The position numbers and the translations under genes are program-made. Source: Thermosipho melanesiensis BI429 (GTDB lineage Bacteria > Thermotogota > Thermotogae > Thermotogales > Fervidobacteriaceae). Taken from it: 64,000 nucleotides of DNA. The number at the start of each line of letters is the position of its first letter. The first letter of the stretch is position 1. Of the stretch, positions 42,666 through 52,322 are shown in pieces. The stretch spans positions 1 through 64,000 of the forward strand of contig NC_009616.1 of NCBI RefSeq assembly GCF_000016905.1. Direction: 5' to 3'. Below the pieces are notes generated by a model. That model saw only the letters and a program-made list of their open reading frames with translations, did not search any database and was not told the origin of the DNA.

Positions 42666-43633
42666 GAATAAATTATAAAGCTGGAAGAATTATTCTTCCA
42701 GCTTTATTTATCTTAATATTATTTTTTAATTTATCAATTGGCAGCGTTAAAATTCCTATATCCCAAATATTTAATGCTCCAAACCAAAGAGTTGAATTTC
42801 TAATTTGGCATGTGAGATTTCCCAGGGTTTTAATGGGAATTATTGCAGGTGCAGCGTTATCTTTGGTTGGAAGTATTTTTCAAACTATAATGAAAAATCC
42901 TCTAGTAGATCCTTACTTAATTGGAACTTCTGCAGGAGCGGGATTTGGTGCAGTTTTGGCGATTTACACCACCGTTTCTTTTAACAAAACTATTAGTGTT
43001 AGCGTATTTTCATTTTTATTTTCACTTCTTGCTTCTTTTCTAACTATAATATTGGCTAAAAGAAAGAATATAATTCCCGTTACACACCTAATTCTTTCTG
43101 GTGTACTAATAAGTACTATTTTTTCTTCTGCAACAATTCTTTTAATAAATCTATCTAGAAAAACATTAACAAATGCATATATTTGGCTATTTGGTAGTCT
43201 TTCAGGAATTTCAATAGACGAAATTTATTTGCCTTTAGTTTCATTACTTTTATTATTAACAATATCATACATTAAAAACAAAGAACTTGATGCTATAGCT
43301 TTGGGAGAAGAAGAAGCTAAATTATTAGGTGTCGAAACCGAGAAAATTAAATGGCTTTTTTACCTACTTGGTTCCTTCGTAATATCAATTATTGTTTCAA
43401 AAACTGGAATAATTGGTTTTGTAGGTTTGATTATACCTCACGCAGCAAGAATTTTAACAGGTTCAAAACATAGATATAGTCTTTGGAGCAGCACTTTACT
43501 TGGTGGAATTTTTCTCTCTATATCTGATACTATTGCCAGAACTATCGCCTCCCCTATTGAAATCCCTATAGGTGTAATTACATCCTTTATTGGTGCCCCT
43601 CTAATGTTTATACTTTTAAAAACCAAAAAATAA
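42662..43633 (+). CDS. btuC: Cobalamin ABC importer permease
   Basis: A 323-residue BtuC/FecCD-type permease with about ten transmembrane helices. Conserved segments are RFPRVLMGIIAGAALSLVG, the NPLVDPYLIGTSAGAGFGA loop, LGVETEKIKW and the coupling-helix region GFVGLIIPHAARIL. Its ATG overlaps the btuF stop codon. The ATPase gene (btuD) that normally completes the operon is missing; the next gene encodes a phosphatase. Confidence 0.93.
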   Translation: MRINYKAGRIILPALFILILFFNLSIGSVKIPISQIFNAPNQRVEFLIWHVRFPRVLMGIIAGAALSLVGSIFQTIMKNPLVDPYLIGTSAGAGFGAVLAIYTTVSFNKTISVSVFSFLFSLLASFLTIILAKRKNIIPVTHLILSGVLISTIFSSATILLINLSRKTLTNAYIWLFGSLSGISIDEIYLPLVSLLLLLTISYIKNKELDAIALGEEEAKLLGVETEKIKWLFYLLGSFVISIIVSKTGIIGFVGLIIPHAARILTGSKHRYSLWSSTLLGGIFLSISDTIARTIASPIEIPIGVITSFIGAPLMFILLKTKK

Positions 43634-43658
43634 TGTATAATTCTATTGAGGTGATTAT

Positions 43659-44462
43659 ATGACAATAATAACAGATGATGCCTTGGAAAAATTGAAAAAG
43701 GTAAGGTTGTTTGTTTTAGATATAGATGGAACATTTTCATTAAGTGGAAAGTTACTCCCAGGATCTATTAGTTTTGCGAAAAAAGTTAAAAATGCAAACA
43801 AAAAATTTGTTTTTTTGACAAATAACTCCAATAAATCTATTGAAACTTATCTTAAAGAATTTTCAAACGATAAAATAAAGATCTCTGCTTCCCAAATATT
43901 CACTGCCGGGATTGAAACTGCAGAATACCTCTACGAAAAATTTGGACCAAAAAAAATATACATTGTAGGAAACAATGAAATAAAAGATATTTTCAAAAAA
44001 GCAGGGCATACAATAGTAGAAAACAATCCAGATATTGTTGTTGTAACATTCGATACCACACTTAATTATGAGAAACTTGCAAAGGCATCAATTTATGTCT
44101 CAAAGGGAAAACTCTTTGTTCTAACAAATCCGGATTTAAATTGTCCTTCTGAAATAGGACCAATTCCAGATACCGGAGCAATAGCAAGTATTATTACAAA
44201 AACTACAGGAAAAAAACCTGATATTGTATTTGGAAAACCAGACCCATTAATTTTGGAAATGATAATGAAAAAACACAACGTTACAAAAGATGAAACATGT
44301 GTAATTGGAGACAGACTATACACAGATATCCTTTTGGGAAAAAGAGCAGAAGTTTTAACTGTATTGGTTTTAACAGGCGAAGCAAAGAAAGAGGATATTA
44401 CTAATATAAAGCCAGATATAATTGCAAACGACATAGGTGAAATTTCAGAACACATTAGGTGA
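43659..44462 (+). CDS. HAD-superfamily phosphatase, NagD-like
   Basis: A 267-residue haloacid-dehalogenase hydrolase with a C2 cap. Motif I is DIDGTF (about 21-26), motif II is FLTNNSNKS, motif III the Lys in FGKPDPLI, and motif IV GDRLYTDI. This group (NagD/AraL/p-nitrophenyl phosphatase) removes phosphate from sugar phosphates or nucleotides; the true substrate is not known. GAGGTG precedes the ATG. The following sigma-factor gene starts six bases after the stop. Confidence 0.9.
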   Translation: MTIITDDALEKLKKVRLFVLDIDGTFSLSGKLLPGSISFAKKVKNANKKFVFLTNNSNKSIETYLKEFSNDKIKISASQIFTAGIETAEYLYEKFGPKKIYIVGNNEIKDIFKKAGHTIVENNPDIVVVTFDTTLNYEKLAKASIYVSKGKLFVLTNPDLNCPSEIGPIPDTGAIASIITKTTGKKPDIVFGKPDPLILEMIMKKHNVTKDETCVIGDRLYTDILLGKRAEVLTVLVLTGEAKKEDITNIKPDIIANDIGEISEHIR

Positions 44463-44468
44463 TAAAGA

Positions 44469-45089
44469 GTGATAAAATACAACCTGAGAGTAAAAAGAAC
44501 TGAAAAATTAGTTGAACTTGCCCAAAGTGGATTGATGGAGGCTTTGGAATTAATAATTGAAAGATACTATCCAATGGTGGTCAAGATTTCATCAAAATAC
44601 TATGCCCCATGGGCTGAATTTGAAGATATAGTTCAAAATGGCCTTATTGGACTTATTAAAGCTGTTTTCTATTTCAATTTTGAAAAAAGCTCCTTCAACT
44701 CATTTGCTTGGAGAAGTATAGAAAGTGAAATACAAACCTTTATAACTTACCTTAACAGAAGAAAAAACAAAATATTGTCTGAATCTTCGAGTATTGACGT
44801 ATTTGATGAAGAAGAGGGAACTGAGCAAGCAGATTATTCCCTTGCAGATAAAGAATCAAATATTATAAAAACCGCATTTATCCAGATAATCAAAGAAAAA
44901 ATCACACTGTATTTAAAAGATATTGAACTGGATATATTTGAAATGTGGTTAGATGGATATAGTTACAAAGAAATTGAAAAAGAATTAAACATAAACTTTA
45001 AAAAAATAGACAACACAATACAAAAGGTAAAACGTATAGGAAGAACAAAAATAGATAAATTTATATTAGACCAAGTATTTACAAATTAA
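44469..45089 (+). CDS. SigH-like alternative sigma factor
   Basis: A 206-residue sigma-70-family protein. Region 2 is clear: ALELIIERYYPMVVKISSKYY, then DIVQNGLIGLIKAVFYF and FNSFAWRSIESEIQTFI (the -10-recognising helices). Region 4 at the C-terminus has the helix-turn-helix DGYSYKEIEKELNINFKKIDNTIQK. The size and layout match SigH of Firmicutes and the SigH-like factor of Thermotogales, which may control competence-like or stress genes. The start is GTG. A strong terminator follows. Confidence 0.85.
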   Translation: MIKYNLRVKRTEKLVELAQSGLMEALELIIERYYPMVVKISSKYYAPWAEFEDIVQNGLIGLIKAVFYFNFEKSSFNSFAWRSIESEIQTFITYLNRRKNKILSESSSIDVFDEEEGTEQADYSLADKESNIIKTAFIQIIKEKITLYLKDIELDIFEMWLDGYSYKEIEKELNINFKKIDNTIQKVKRIGRTKIDKFILDQVFTN

Positions 45090-45115
45090 AAAAAGCGGGA
45101 AAACCCGCTTTTTTT
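45088..45115. terminator. Bidirectional terminator between sigma gene and tmRNA
   Basis: GCGGG (45095-45099) pairs with CCCGC (45104-45108), extended by seven A on one side and seven T on the other. It can serve the plus-strand sigma gene and the minus-strand tmRNA. Confidence 0.88.
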
Positions 45116-45117
45116 AC

Positions 45118-45478
45118 TGGTGGAGGCGGCGGGAATCGAACCCGCGTCCGAAAGTGGAACCCCCTGAGCTTCTCCGAGCGCAGTCCGTGTTTTACAATTC
45201 GAAGCTAAGACGCCCACGGACAGGCTTCTTAGCTTCTATCCTCCCTCAAATTTCGCAACCTTGAGCGGAAGGAAGACTCAAAGTTGCTAGGTCGGTTCTC
45301 TCACGCCCTATCCGGAACCCCGACCAAATTCCGGTAGGACGGCAGCTTTTTAAATTAAGCTGCTAATGCAATTTCTTCGTTGGCACTTATCTTTTTTCCG
45401 TGCTTTTTTTACGAGGAGCACAGAAACCTCGACTCGCTTCTCGGGGGATTCCACCCCCGTCGAAACCAGTTCGCCCCC
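45118..45478 (-). ncRNA. ssrA: tmRNA (ssrA)
   Basis: A 361-base minus-strand RNA. The acceptor 5' GGGGGCG pairs with CGCCTCC before A and an encoded CCA; the 5' part GGTTTCGACGGGGG is typical. The tag frame (45384 down to 45355) reads ANEEIALAA followed by TAA. It rescues stalled ribosomes and marks products for proteolysis, probably by ClpXP and ClpCP. It lies just downstream of tRNA-Leu. Confidence 0.96.
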
Positions 45479-45513
45479 ATATACTTTTGACTAAAAAATA
45501 AAAAACTTGGTTC

Positions 45514-45537
45514 AAAAAAAGGTCCCTCTTCGGGACC
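45514..45537 (-). terminator. tRNA-Leu terminator
   Basis: Immediately after the tRNA CCA on the minus strand: GGTCCC-loop-GGGACC (45537-45532 with 45526-45521) then seven T. Confidence 0.85.
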
Positions 45538-45625
45538 TGGTGCCGAGGGCGGGACTTGAACCCGCACGGGCTATATGCCCACATGGCCCTCAACCATGCG
45601 TGTCTGCCTATTCCACCACCTCGGC
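45538..45625 (-). tRNA. tRNA-Leu (GAG), CCA encoded
   Basis: Acceptor GCCGAGG pairs with CCTCGGC, discriminator A, CCA encoded. The anticodon loop TTGAGGG gives GAG (codons CTC/CTT). A long variable arm marks it as a class II tRNA. 88 bases. Confidence 0.96.
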
Positions 45626-45675
45626 TCGCGATAATTATTATATCATTATTTATTAAACTCGTCAACAGGTACACA

Positions 45676-46128
45676 TTAAATCAATTGTCTTTTTAATTGA
45701 GCCATTTCAATAGCTACCATTGCTGCTTCAAAGCCTTTATTTCCACTCTTTGCTCCTGATCTATTTATTGCTTGTTCTAAAGTATCAGTTGTTAAAATGC
45801 CAAAAGAAATCGGAACTTTCCCTTCCAAATTAAGTTGCATCACAGCTTTTGATATCTCATTTGCAACAACATCAAAATGATACGTTTCCCCCCTTATTAT
45901 TGCACCTAATGCAATTAATGCATCATAATCTTTGTTTATTAATCTTTTCAATACAAAACCTATTTCCATACTTCCTGGAACCTTTACTATATCTATATTA
46001 CTAATTCCATGACGTTTCAAACAATCCAAAGCACCTTTTAATAATCTTTCTGTTACTTGTGAATTAAATCTAGAAAGAACTATACCAATCTTTAAATCTT
46101 CACAGCCGTAAAATTTTCCTTCTATCAT
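45676..46128 (-). CDS. ribH: 6,7-dimethyl-8-ribityllumazine synthase
   Basis: A 150-residue subunit of the icosahedral lumazine synthase, which condenses the DHBP sugar with the pyrimidine. The family core is [20 protein letters not shown], the [14 protein letters not shown] loop, [18 protein letters not shown] (with the catalytic His) and [19 protein letters not shown]. Its ATG overlaps the ribBA stop (four bases). Last gene of the riboflavin operon. Confidence 0.96.
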   Translation of the reverse strand: MIEGKFYGCEDLKIGIVLSRFNSQVTERLLKGALDCLKRHGISNIDIVKVPGSMEIGFVLKRLINKDYDALIALGAIIRGETYHFDVVANEISKAVMQLNLEGKVPISFGILTTDTLEQAINRSGAKSGNKGFEAAMVAIEMAQLKRQLI

Positions 46129-47246
46129 ATTTTCTCCCCTTTCAATGAAATTTTATGCCCCATCTTTAATACTTTAGTTTTTAGATACTTTTTATTGTAT
46201 TTATTCAAGTTACCATTCAATGGAATATCTATAACTTCTAAACCATATTTTTTTAACTCCTCCGACTTTTTTGGATTGTTTGTGAGAAGCCTTATTTTCT
46301 TTACTCCAAAAGTTTTCAAGATAAGATATGCTACATAGTAATCTCTTTCGTCCTCTTTAAAACCAAGCATTAAATTTGCCTCTACTGTGTCATAACCTTT
46401 CTCTTGTAAATCATATGCTTTAATTTTATTGTTTAATCCAATTCCTCTTCCTTCTTGTCTTAAATAAATTAATATACCTCCTTGTTTTGAAATTATTTTT
46501 ATCGACTTTTCAAGCTGCTCTCCACAATCACATCTTAAAGAATGAAAAATATCACCTGTTGCACATTCAGAATGAATTCTAACAAATGGTACAGAACCTA
46601 ATGGTTTTTTCACCACTGCAACATGTTCTTTGCCATCATAAACATTCTTAAATGTGTAAATTTCAAAATTTTCATCAAATTTTGTTGGAAGTTTTGCTTT
46701 TGTTTCCACACCAAAAATATCCTTGCTATATTCTTTATACAAATCCCTAATATCAACAACTTCCAAAGAATACTTTTTCGAAAATTCTAATATATACTCA
46801 AAATCGTGCGAACTCCCTTCATTATTCAGAATTTCAATAATTACACCATGTGGTGAAAAACCTAATTTTTCAGAAAAATATGTTGCAGCTTCTGTATGTC
46901 CCCATCTTCCATCTTTTGCACCAAGCAAAAAGACATGTCCTGGATAGGTAAAACATGAGACATCTAATCCTTCACTTATTTTTTTTATCGTTTGAGTTCT
47001 TTCAAATACCGAAATTCCAGTTCCAGTTCCATAATCTACTGGTATAAAAAAGTTGGTCTTTGAACCATTACTTGGTAACTTAAAAAAACCTCTTTCCAAT
47101 AATCCTTTTTCATAAGTAGCAAGACAAAGTAATCCCTTCCCTTTCTCTAAAAAGAAGTTAACAACCTCCTCATTACAAATTTGGGCTGGAACAAACAAAT
47201 CTCCTTCTTTTTCTCTTTCAGAATCAATCAAAATAAATGGTTTCAT
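46125..47246 (-). CDS. ribBA: Bifunctional DHBP synthase / GTP cyclohydrolase II
   Basis: A 373-residue fusion supplying both substrates of lumazine synthase. The N-terminal RibB part has [31 protein letters not shown] and [12 protein letters not shown]. The C-terminal RibA part has zinc ligands in [20 protein letters not shown] and the catalytic [13 protein letters not shown]. The RibB domain is more divergent than usual (e.g. W in the place of a common R in RRGHTEA). The ATG at 47246 has GGAGGG upstream and overlaps ribE by 23 bases; an earlier frame start has no ribosome site. Confidence 0.93.
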   Translation of the reverse strand: MKPFILIDSEREKEGDLFVPAQICNEEVVNFFLEKGKGLLCLATYEKGLLERGFFKLPSNGSKTNFFIPVDYGTGTGISVFERTQTIKKISEGLDVSCFTYPGHVFLLGAKDGRWGHTEAATYFSEKLGFSPHGVIIEILNNEGSSHDFEYILEFSKKYSLEVVDIRDLYKEYSKDIFGVETKAKLPTKFDENFEIYTFKNVYDGKEHVAVVKKPLGSVPFVRIHSECATGDIFHSLRCDCGEQLEKSIKIISKQGGILIYLRQEGRGIGLNNKIKAYDLQEKGYDTVEANLMLGFKEDERDYYVAYLILKTFGVKKIRLLTNNPKKSEELKKYGLEVIDIPLNGNLNKYNKKYLKTKVLKMGHKISLKGEKI

Positions 47247-47790
47247 TCTTTTTCCCTCCATATCTTGCAAAAATATCAATTTCATAATTTACCAACTCAC
47301 CTATATCTAAATATTTCAAATTTGTATTTTCAAAGGTGTGTGGTATAACTTGTACTTCAAAAACATCTAAACTTACATTTGAGATAGTCAAACTTATTCC
47401 ATTTAATGCAATTGACCCTTTCCGAACAATTGCAAATCTCTCCTTTGGTAATGTGAAATACATATATACAGTTGAAAATAATTTAACAGTTTTTACTAAT
47501 CTAATTAATCCATCTACATGTCCCATCACAAAATGACCGTTTAACCTATCACCTATCTTTAAGGCACGTTCTATATTTAAATATTTCGAAAAAGAAAGAT
47601 TTGTAATTTTCATAGTTTCATTTCCTACATCAAAATAATGCCAAAAATTATATACTCTTTTTACCGTCAAACATACCCCATTTACACTAACACTATCCCC
47701 TATTTCACACTTAAAAGGAAGTTTTATTTCCAACTCCCCATTTCTTAAAAGAAAATCTCTTGTACAATGCTCGATAATACCACTAAACAT
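47224..47790 (-). CDS. ribE: Riboflavin synthase alpha subunit
   Basis: A 188-residue enzyme that dismutates two lumazines to riboflavin. It consists of two lumazine-binding repeats: MFSGIIEH, SVSVNGVCLTV, GHFVMGHVDG in the first, and GSIALNGISLTI, VIPHTFENTNL in the second. The ATG at 47790 follows GGAGG, and it overlaps ribD by eight bases. Confidence 0.94.
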   Translation of the reverse strand: MFSGIIEHCTRDFLLRNGELEIKLPFKCEIGDSVSVNGVCLTVKRVYNFWHYFDVGNETMKITNLSFSKYLNIERALKIGDRLNGHFVMGHVDGLIRLVKTVKLFSTVYMYFTLPKERFAIVRKGSIALNGISLTISNVSLDVFEVQVIPHTFENTNLKYLDIGELVNYEIDIFARYGGKKNETIYFD

Positions 47791-48796
47791 TTCTAAATAC
47801 CTCCAAGTAAAATTCATCTTCCAATCGCTTTAAATTCCTTATTTTAAACTCCATATTCTGTGAAACAAATTTTATTATATTTTCAAAAGGTGAAAGTCCT
47901 CTACCAAAAATTTTTGTAGAATAAAATAAATGTAATTCGTCAGCAAAATTTAAAAATTGTGATAGAACACTTGCACCACCTTCTATTAATACAGAATCTA
48001 TACCAAGATTATATAGTCTAGATAATATATCAAAAGGTTCAGTTTCTGGATAACATTCCAAAGTACCTTGACAACATTTTGAAAAAACTATTGTTCTTGC
48101 TTCTTCATTGTAAACGTTAAAACCTCTTCCCAAAGTAATCCCATCTCTATCTAAAACAATTCTCACAGGGTTTCTTCCACCGTTTCTACAAGTAAGCCTT
48201 GGATTATCCTTCAAAACAGTATTTGCACCAACTAAAATACTTGAGAAAAAATTTCTAAGAGAGTGTGAAACATTAAAATTTTGTTTTGTAATCCACTTTG
48301 AATTTCCATTTGAATCCGCAATAAAACCGTCTAAAGTAAGTGCTACTTTCAAAGCAACATAAGGAAGTTTTTTTGTAATATACTTAAAAAACACCCTATT
48401 TAAATATTTTGCTTCATCACTTAAAAGCCCAACATCTACCTCAATACCGTTCTTTTTCAATTTTTCTATACCTTTTCCATTTACAAGGGGATTAGGATCA
48501 ACACTGGCAATATACACTTTAGATATTCCGGAAGAAATTATTAAATCAACACATGGTAGGTTTTTTCCATGGTGGGAACAAGGTTCAAGATTTACAAACA
48601 AAGATGAGCCTTTTACATCTTCTTTTGCATTTAAAATTGCGTTTCTTTCTGCATGAAAACCGCCATATCTTTCATGATAACCCATACCAATAATCTTACC
48701 ATTCTTTACAATTACCGCCCCAACTAGGGGATTTGGTGAAACCTTTCCTATACCTTTTTTTGAAAGTTCAATAGCAAGCTTCATGTATTTTTCCAA
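47783..48796 (-). CDS. ribD: Bifunctional riboflavin deaminase-reductase RibD
   Basis: A 337-residue enzyme. The N-terminal deaminase has the zinc motif HAERNAI and PCSHHGKNLPC; the C-terminal reductase has LTLDGFIADSNGNSKWIT, VGANTVLKDNPRLTC and VLIEGGASVLSQFL. TTG at 48796 is the likely start: GGAGGG (48808-48803) is six bases upstream, and the sequence matches the usual N-terminus MEKYMKLA. The ribosome site can be sequestered in the leader. First gene of ribD-ribE-ribBA-ribH. Confidence 0.93.
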   Translation of the reverse strand: MEKYMKLAIELSKKGIGKVSPNPLVGAVIVKNGKIIGMGYHERYGGFHAERNAILNAKEDVKGSSLFVNLEPCSHHGKNLPCVDLIISSGISKVYIASVDPNPLVNGKGIEKLKKNGIEVDVGLLSDEAKYLNRVFFKYITKKLPYVALKVALTLDGFIADSNGNSKWITKQNFNVSHSLRNFFSSILVGANTVLKDNPRLTCRNGGRNPVRIVLDRDGITLGRGFNVYNEEARTIVFSKCCQGTLECYPETEPFDILSRLYNLGIDSVLIEGGASVLSQFLNFADELHLFYSTKIFGRGLSPFENIIKFVSQNMEFKIRNLKRLEDEFYLEVFRNV

Positions 48797-48802
48797 AAAA
48801 AT

Positions 48803-48827
48803 CCCTCCTTTTCATAGGAGGGAGAGG
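48803..48827 (-). promoter_or_regulatory. ribD ribosome-site sequester and anti-sequester
   Basis: Minus strand: CCCTCC (48822-48817) can pair with the ribosome site GGAGGG (48808-48803). CCTCTCCC (48827-48820), overlapping it, can instead pair with GGGAGAGG (48854-48847) from the 3' side of the FMN riboswitch. The two pairings exclude each other. Confidence 0.75.
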
Positions 48828-48844
48828 TAAATGCATATAGCATT

Positions 48845-48955
48845 GTCCTCTCCCATCCGGACTTTAACCGTCGGCTCCGGAATTTCACCGGATCAACCCT
48901 TAACGGGCTCGCGGGCTTTCACCGCCGGTCGGGACTTTCACCCTGCCCCGAGGAC
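48845..48955 (-). ncRNA. FMN riboswitch (RFN element)
   Basis: The minus strand carries the conserved RFN core GGGGCAGGGTGAAAGTCCCGA, CCGGCGGTGAAAGCCCGCG, and GTGAAATTCCGGAGCCGACGG followed by GTTAAAGTCCGGATG. P1 is GTCCTC (48955-48950) with GAGGAC (48850-48845). It controls the ribD operon and apparently acts on translation initiation. Confidence 0.95.
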
Positions 48956-48974
48956 TCTAACACAATTATATCAC

Positions 48975-50666
48975 TTAAATATTAAATTTTCTTACCTCTT
49001 CACTTAATTTTAACACATTTCGAGAAAGATTCTTAATACTTTCTTCAAGACTCACAGCAATTTTTAAACTATCTTCTGATAAGTTGTAAACTTCTTCAGA
49101 CTTATTTTCCACATCATGTATTTGATTTAACACTTCATTAGTAGCACTATCCATTTCTTCGACGGATGCATTCTGTTCTTCGGAATGGGCAGCAAGCACA
49201 TCTACAATAGAAGAAAGTTCATTAAATGCTTCAAAAATCCCATTAAATATATCAGCAAGTTGTTTGAATTTCTTTTTTGAACCTTCAAACTCTTTTTTCA
49301 TCTCTCCTGTTTCAGAATTAATAATCCTTGTTTTTTCGTCCAACTTCATAATTGTCTCAGTTATAGTATTTGTTGCATTCTTTGTTTCTTCCGCCAACTT
49401 CCTGATCTCATCTGCAACCACCGCAAAACCTTTCCCAGCTTCTCCCGCTCTTGCTGCTTCAATTGCAGCATTTAATGCCAACAGATTTGTTTGTTCTGCT
49501 ATATCTCGTATGGTTAACACAATATTTTCAATATCTTTAGTTGACAATAGAAAATCTTCTATCTTTCTGTTAAGTTCATCATACCTTTCTAAAATTTTTT
49601 CATTAACTTTTTCGACTTCTTCTAATCTTAATTTACCATCCTTAGAGTTTTGATTTAACTTTTCGTTAATACCTAACGTTTCAGAAGCAGTACTATTTAA
49701 AGCTACCGCTTGATTGGACAATTCATCCAAACTAGAAGAAATCTCCTCAACCGCTGCACTAATTTTCTCTATAGCTGATTTTTGTATCTCAGAAGCCTTT
49801 TCCATATCTTCAATATAGGTCAAAAGATTTTTAAAACCTTCACTTGCAGTGTTTGAAACGAATTCCGAATCCCTAGATGCTTGATTAATACCAACCATTA
49901 TCTTTCTTATACTTTCAACCATATCACGTACACTTAATGCTATATCTTTAAACTCATCATTTGATTTAATTTCTAATTCATATCTAAAATCTCCAGATGC
50001 GTATTTTTTCAAACCATTTTTTAACACATCAACCGGCTTTAACATCAACTTAATAATTCCAAGCAAAAAGAATGCGAGAAACAAGTTCAAAAATATACTT
50101 ATAAAAGAAACATTCCAACTATTTTGCGTAGATAAAATTCCTTTTGAATAAAGGTATCTTAGTATAAAGGGGCCAATCCAAAGTGAAACAGAAAGCACTG
50201 AAACCATAACCTTGGTTGATATTCCCAATTTAAATTTATCAAAATATTTCTTAACCTCTTTTAAATCCATAAATTTCGAATACATAACCAAAAATACTGC
50301 TATTATATTAACGTTGATTGCAATTGCACCACTAAGTCTTAAAGCTAATGTTTCCAAGGGGAGTTCTCTAATTTTAGTTGCAAATATTCCCACAAAACTT
50401 GCTGCCAAAAAATTACCTATAAAAAGGGCTATGGAAGAAAATAAAGGAATATTAAATCCTCTTCCTTTTTTTACATTCTTTACATTTTTATACACAACCC
50501 AAACAGTTGGAATGCCAAAAAAAACAAGCGCAACTAAATATCCAATAAGAAAAATATAAGCTGGATAATCTTTCAATCCAGAAAACACGTAATATGAAAA
50601 CATCAAAAATGGAAAATCAAATACCAGTAGAATAAAAAGAACTATATTCAGTATTCTCTTTTCCAT
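48975..50666 (-). CDS. Methyl-accepting chemotaxis protein with a multi-span membrane domain
   Basis: A 563-residue chemoreceptor. About six hydrophobic helices fill residues 1-210, without a large periplasmic loop. A HAMP-like linker ([19 protein letters not shown]) follows, then the cytoplasmic signalling bundle with the hairpin tip [35 protein letters not shown]. No CheW-binding pentapeptide or other domain is seen at the end. The ATG at 50666 has AGGAAGGG upstream; a GTG seven codons earlier overlaps sufU. It probably senses a membrane-linked or hydrophobic signal. Confidence 0.9.
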   Translation of the reverse strand: MEKRILNIVLFILLVFDFPFLMFSYYVFSGLKDYPAYIFLIGYLVALVFFGIPTVWVVYKNVKNVKKGRGFNIPLFSSIALFIGNFLAASFVGIFATKIRELPLETLALRLSGAIAINVNIIAVFLVMYSKFMDLKEVKKYFDKFKLGISTKVMVSVLSVSLWIGPFILRYLYSKGILSTQNSWNVSFISIFLNLFLAFFLLGIIKLMLKPVDVLKNGLKKYASGDFRYELEIKSNDEFKDIALSVRDMVESIRKIMVGINQASRDSEFVSNTASEGFKNLLTYIEDMEKASEIQKSAIEKISAAVEEISSSLDELSNQAVALNSTASETLGINEKLNQNSKDGKLRLEEVEKVNEKILERYDELNRKIEDFLLSTKDIENIVLTIRDIAEQTNLLALNAAIEAARAGEAGKGFAVVADEIRKLAEETKNATNTITETIMKLDEKTRIINSETGEMKKEFEGSKKKFKQLADIFNGIFEAFNELSSIVDVLAAHSEEQNASVEEMDSATNEVLNQIHDVENKSEEVYNLSEDSLKIAVSLEESIKNLSRNVLKLSEEVRKFNI

Positions 50667-50683
50667 AATTTTTTCCCTTCCTC

Positions 50684-51091
50684 TCACAATTTTTCTTTTA
50701 AGGCAAGATCAAGTGTTTTCCATGAAAGTAAAAAACATTTTATTCTCATTGGATATTTTTTTATATTTTCAAGTTCCTTTATTATTCCAATTTTTTCCTT
50801 GTCATATTCTTCTCCTCTTGCCATAGAGTAAATATTTTTCAAAATCTCTTTAACTTCCCTTTTTGATTTTCCCAAAATACTCTCTATCATTAAATTTGTC
50901 GATGCCTGACTTATTGCACAACCTATTCCTTCAAATTTAACATCTATTATTTTATCATCTTCTATCTTTAAATACAACTTAATTTCATCACCACATGATA
51001 AATTTTTTCCTTCTTCTACAACTGTAGGGTTATCCAACTTTCCCTTGTATTTTGTCAATTTAGAATAATCCATTATTATTTCAGAGTACAT
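50684..51091 (-). CDS. sufU: Fe-S cluster scaffold SufU/IscU-like
   Basis: A 135-residue scaffold or sulfur-acceptor protein. The three cysteines of the family are in [19 protein letters not shown] and [10 protein letters not shown]. Length and the GCAIS motif fit SufU. The ATG at 51091 overlaps sufS by 11 bases. It receives sulfur from SufS in the sufCBDSU operon. Confidence 0.93.
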   Translation of the reverse strand: MYSEIIMDYSKLTKYKGKLDNPTVVEEGKNLSCGDEIKLYLKIEDDKIIDVKFEGIGCAISQASTNLMIESILGKSKREVKEILKNIYSMARGEEYDKEKIGIIKELENIKKYPMRIKCFLLSWKTLDLALKEKL

Positions 51092-52322
51092 CAAACCACT
51101 CCTTTACCTTTTTAATAGCATAAATTAGTTTATCAATTTCATCTAAAGTGTTATATACATAAAAACTTGCCCTACATGTACTATTTGGAAATACGTCTAA
51201 CTTACTCTGGGATTTTAAAATACTCATTAAAGGTTGTGCACAATGATGGCCACTTCTAACGGCTATTCCAAACTTTTCATCTAACAAATGCGCAATATCA
51301 TGGGGATGTACACCATTTACATTAAAACTTAATATACCCAATTGGCTCTCATTAAGTGGACCATATAATTCTACACCGTCAATTTTACTAACTTTTTCCA
51401 AAGCATACTCCGTTAGCCTTCTAATATGATTTTCTACCTTTTTCATTTCTATCCTTTCCAAATATTCCAATGCAAATGAAAAACCTGCAATTCCTGCAAT
51501 ATTTGGGGTACCCGCTTCAAATCTAAAAGGCAAAACATTAAATGTAATTTCATCTAAACTAACCTTATCTATCATTTCTCCACCATACAAAAATGGCTCC
51601 ATTTTTTCTAGAAGTTCTCTTTTACCCCACAAAACACCTATACCACTAGGACCAAGCATTTTATGAGCAGAAAATACCAAAAAATCTATATCCAAATCTT
51701 TTACATCAATCTGTGCATGAGGTAAAAATTGTGCACCATCTACAACAAAAATTGCATTTGGAAATTTTTCTCTTATCTTTTTTATATCAATCAACTGACC
51801 TGTAACATTTGATTGAGCTGTTATAGCCACGATTTTTGGATTAACTTTTACATTAAAATCTTCTAATTTTAATTCGCCAAACCTTCCACTAGGATAAACC
51901 GCTAAAACATTATAACCATGCAACTTTGACAATCTAATCCATGGAACGAAATTTGCATGATGTTCTACCATAGTTACTAAAACATTATCATCTTTGTTAA
52001 GTATTCCACTTCTTACAAAACTTTCTACAACAAGGTTTAAAGACATGGTACTTCCAGAAGTAAAAATTACTTCTTCCTCTTGTGCATTTAAAAATTTTGC
52101 AATTTTTTTCCTAGAAGCTTCTAGTATCTGAGTAGATTCAGATGCTAGTGTATGAACTGCCCTATGAACATTTGCGTAATTATTAAGATAAAAATTTGAA
52201 AGCTTTTCTATAACCATTTTTGGTTTTAATGTACTTGCAGCACTATCAAAATATACAATGTTATTTCCATTTATCTTCCTTTCTAAAACGGGGAAATCAT
52301 CCCGTATATTCTTCGAGAGCAT
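51081..52322 (-). CDS. sufS: Cysteine desulfurase SufS
   Basis: A 413-residue PLP enzyme that takes sulfur from cysteine. The PLP lysine is in [11 protein letters not shown], preceded by [10 protein letters not shown]; the persulfide-carrying cysteine is in [11 protein letters not shown] near the C-terminus. The ATG lies within the last codons of sufD (26-base overlap). Confidence 0.95.
   Translation of the reverse strand: MLSKNIRDDFPVLERKINGNNIVYFDSAASTLKPKMVIEKLSNFYLNNYANVHRAVHTLASESTQILEASRKKIAKFLNAQEEEVIFTSGSTMSLNLVVESFVRSGILNKDDNVLVTMVEHHANFVPWIRLSKLHGYNVLAVYPSGRFGELKLEDFNVKVNPKIVAITAQSNVTGQLIDIKKIREKFPNAIFVVDGAQFLPHAQIDVKDLDIDFLVFSAHKMLGPSGIGVLWGKRELLEKMEPFLYGGEMIDKVSLDEITFNVLPFRFEAGTPNIAGIAGFSFALEYLERIEMKKVENHIRRLTEYALEKVSKIDGVELYGPLNESQLGILSFNVNGVHPHDIAHLLDEKFGIAVRSGHHCAQPLMSILKSQSKLDVFPNSTCRASFYVYNTLDEIDKLIYAIKKVKEWFDVL

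Noticed and set aside
45387-45674. A 95-codon minus-strand frame
   Set aside because: It runs through tRNA-Leu and the 5' part of tmRNA, which are clearly RNA genes.
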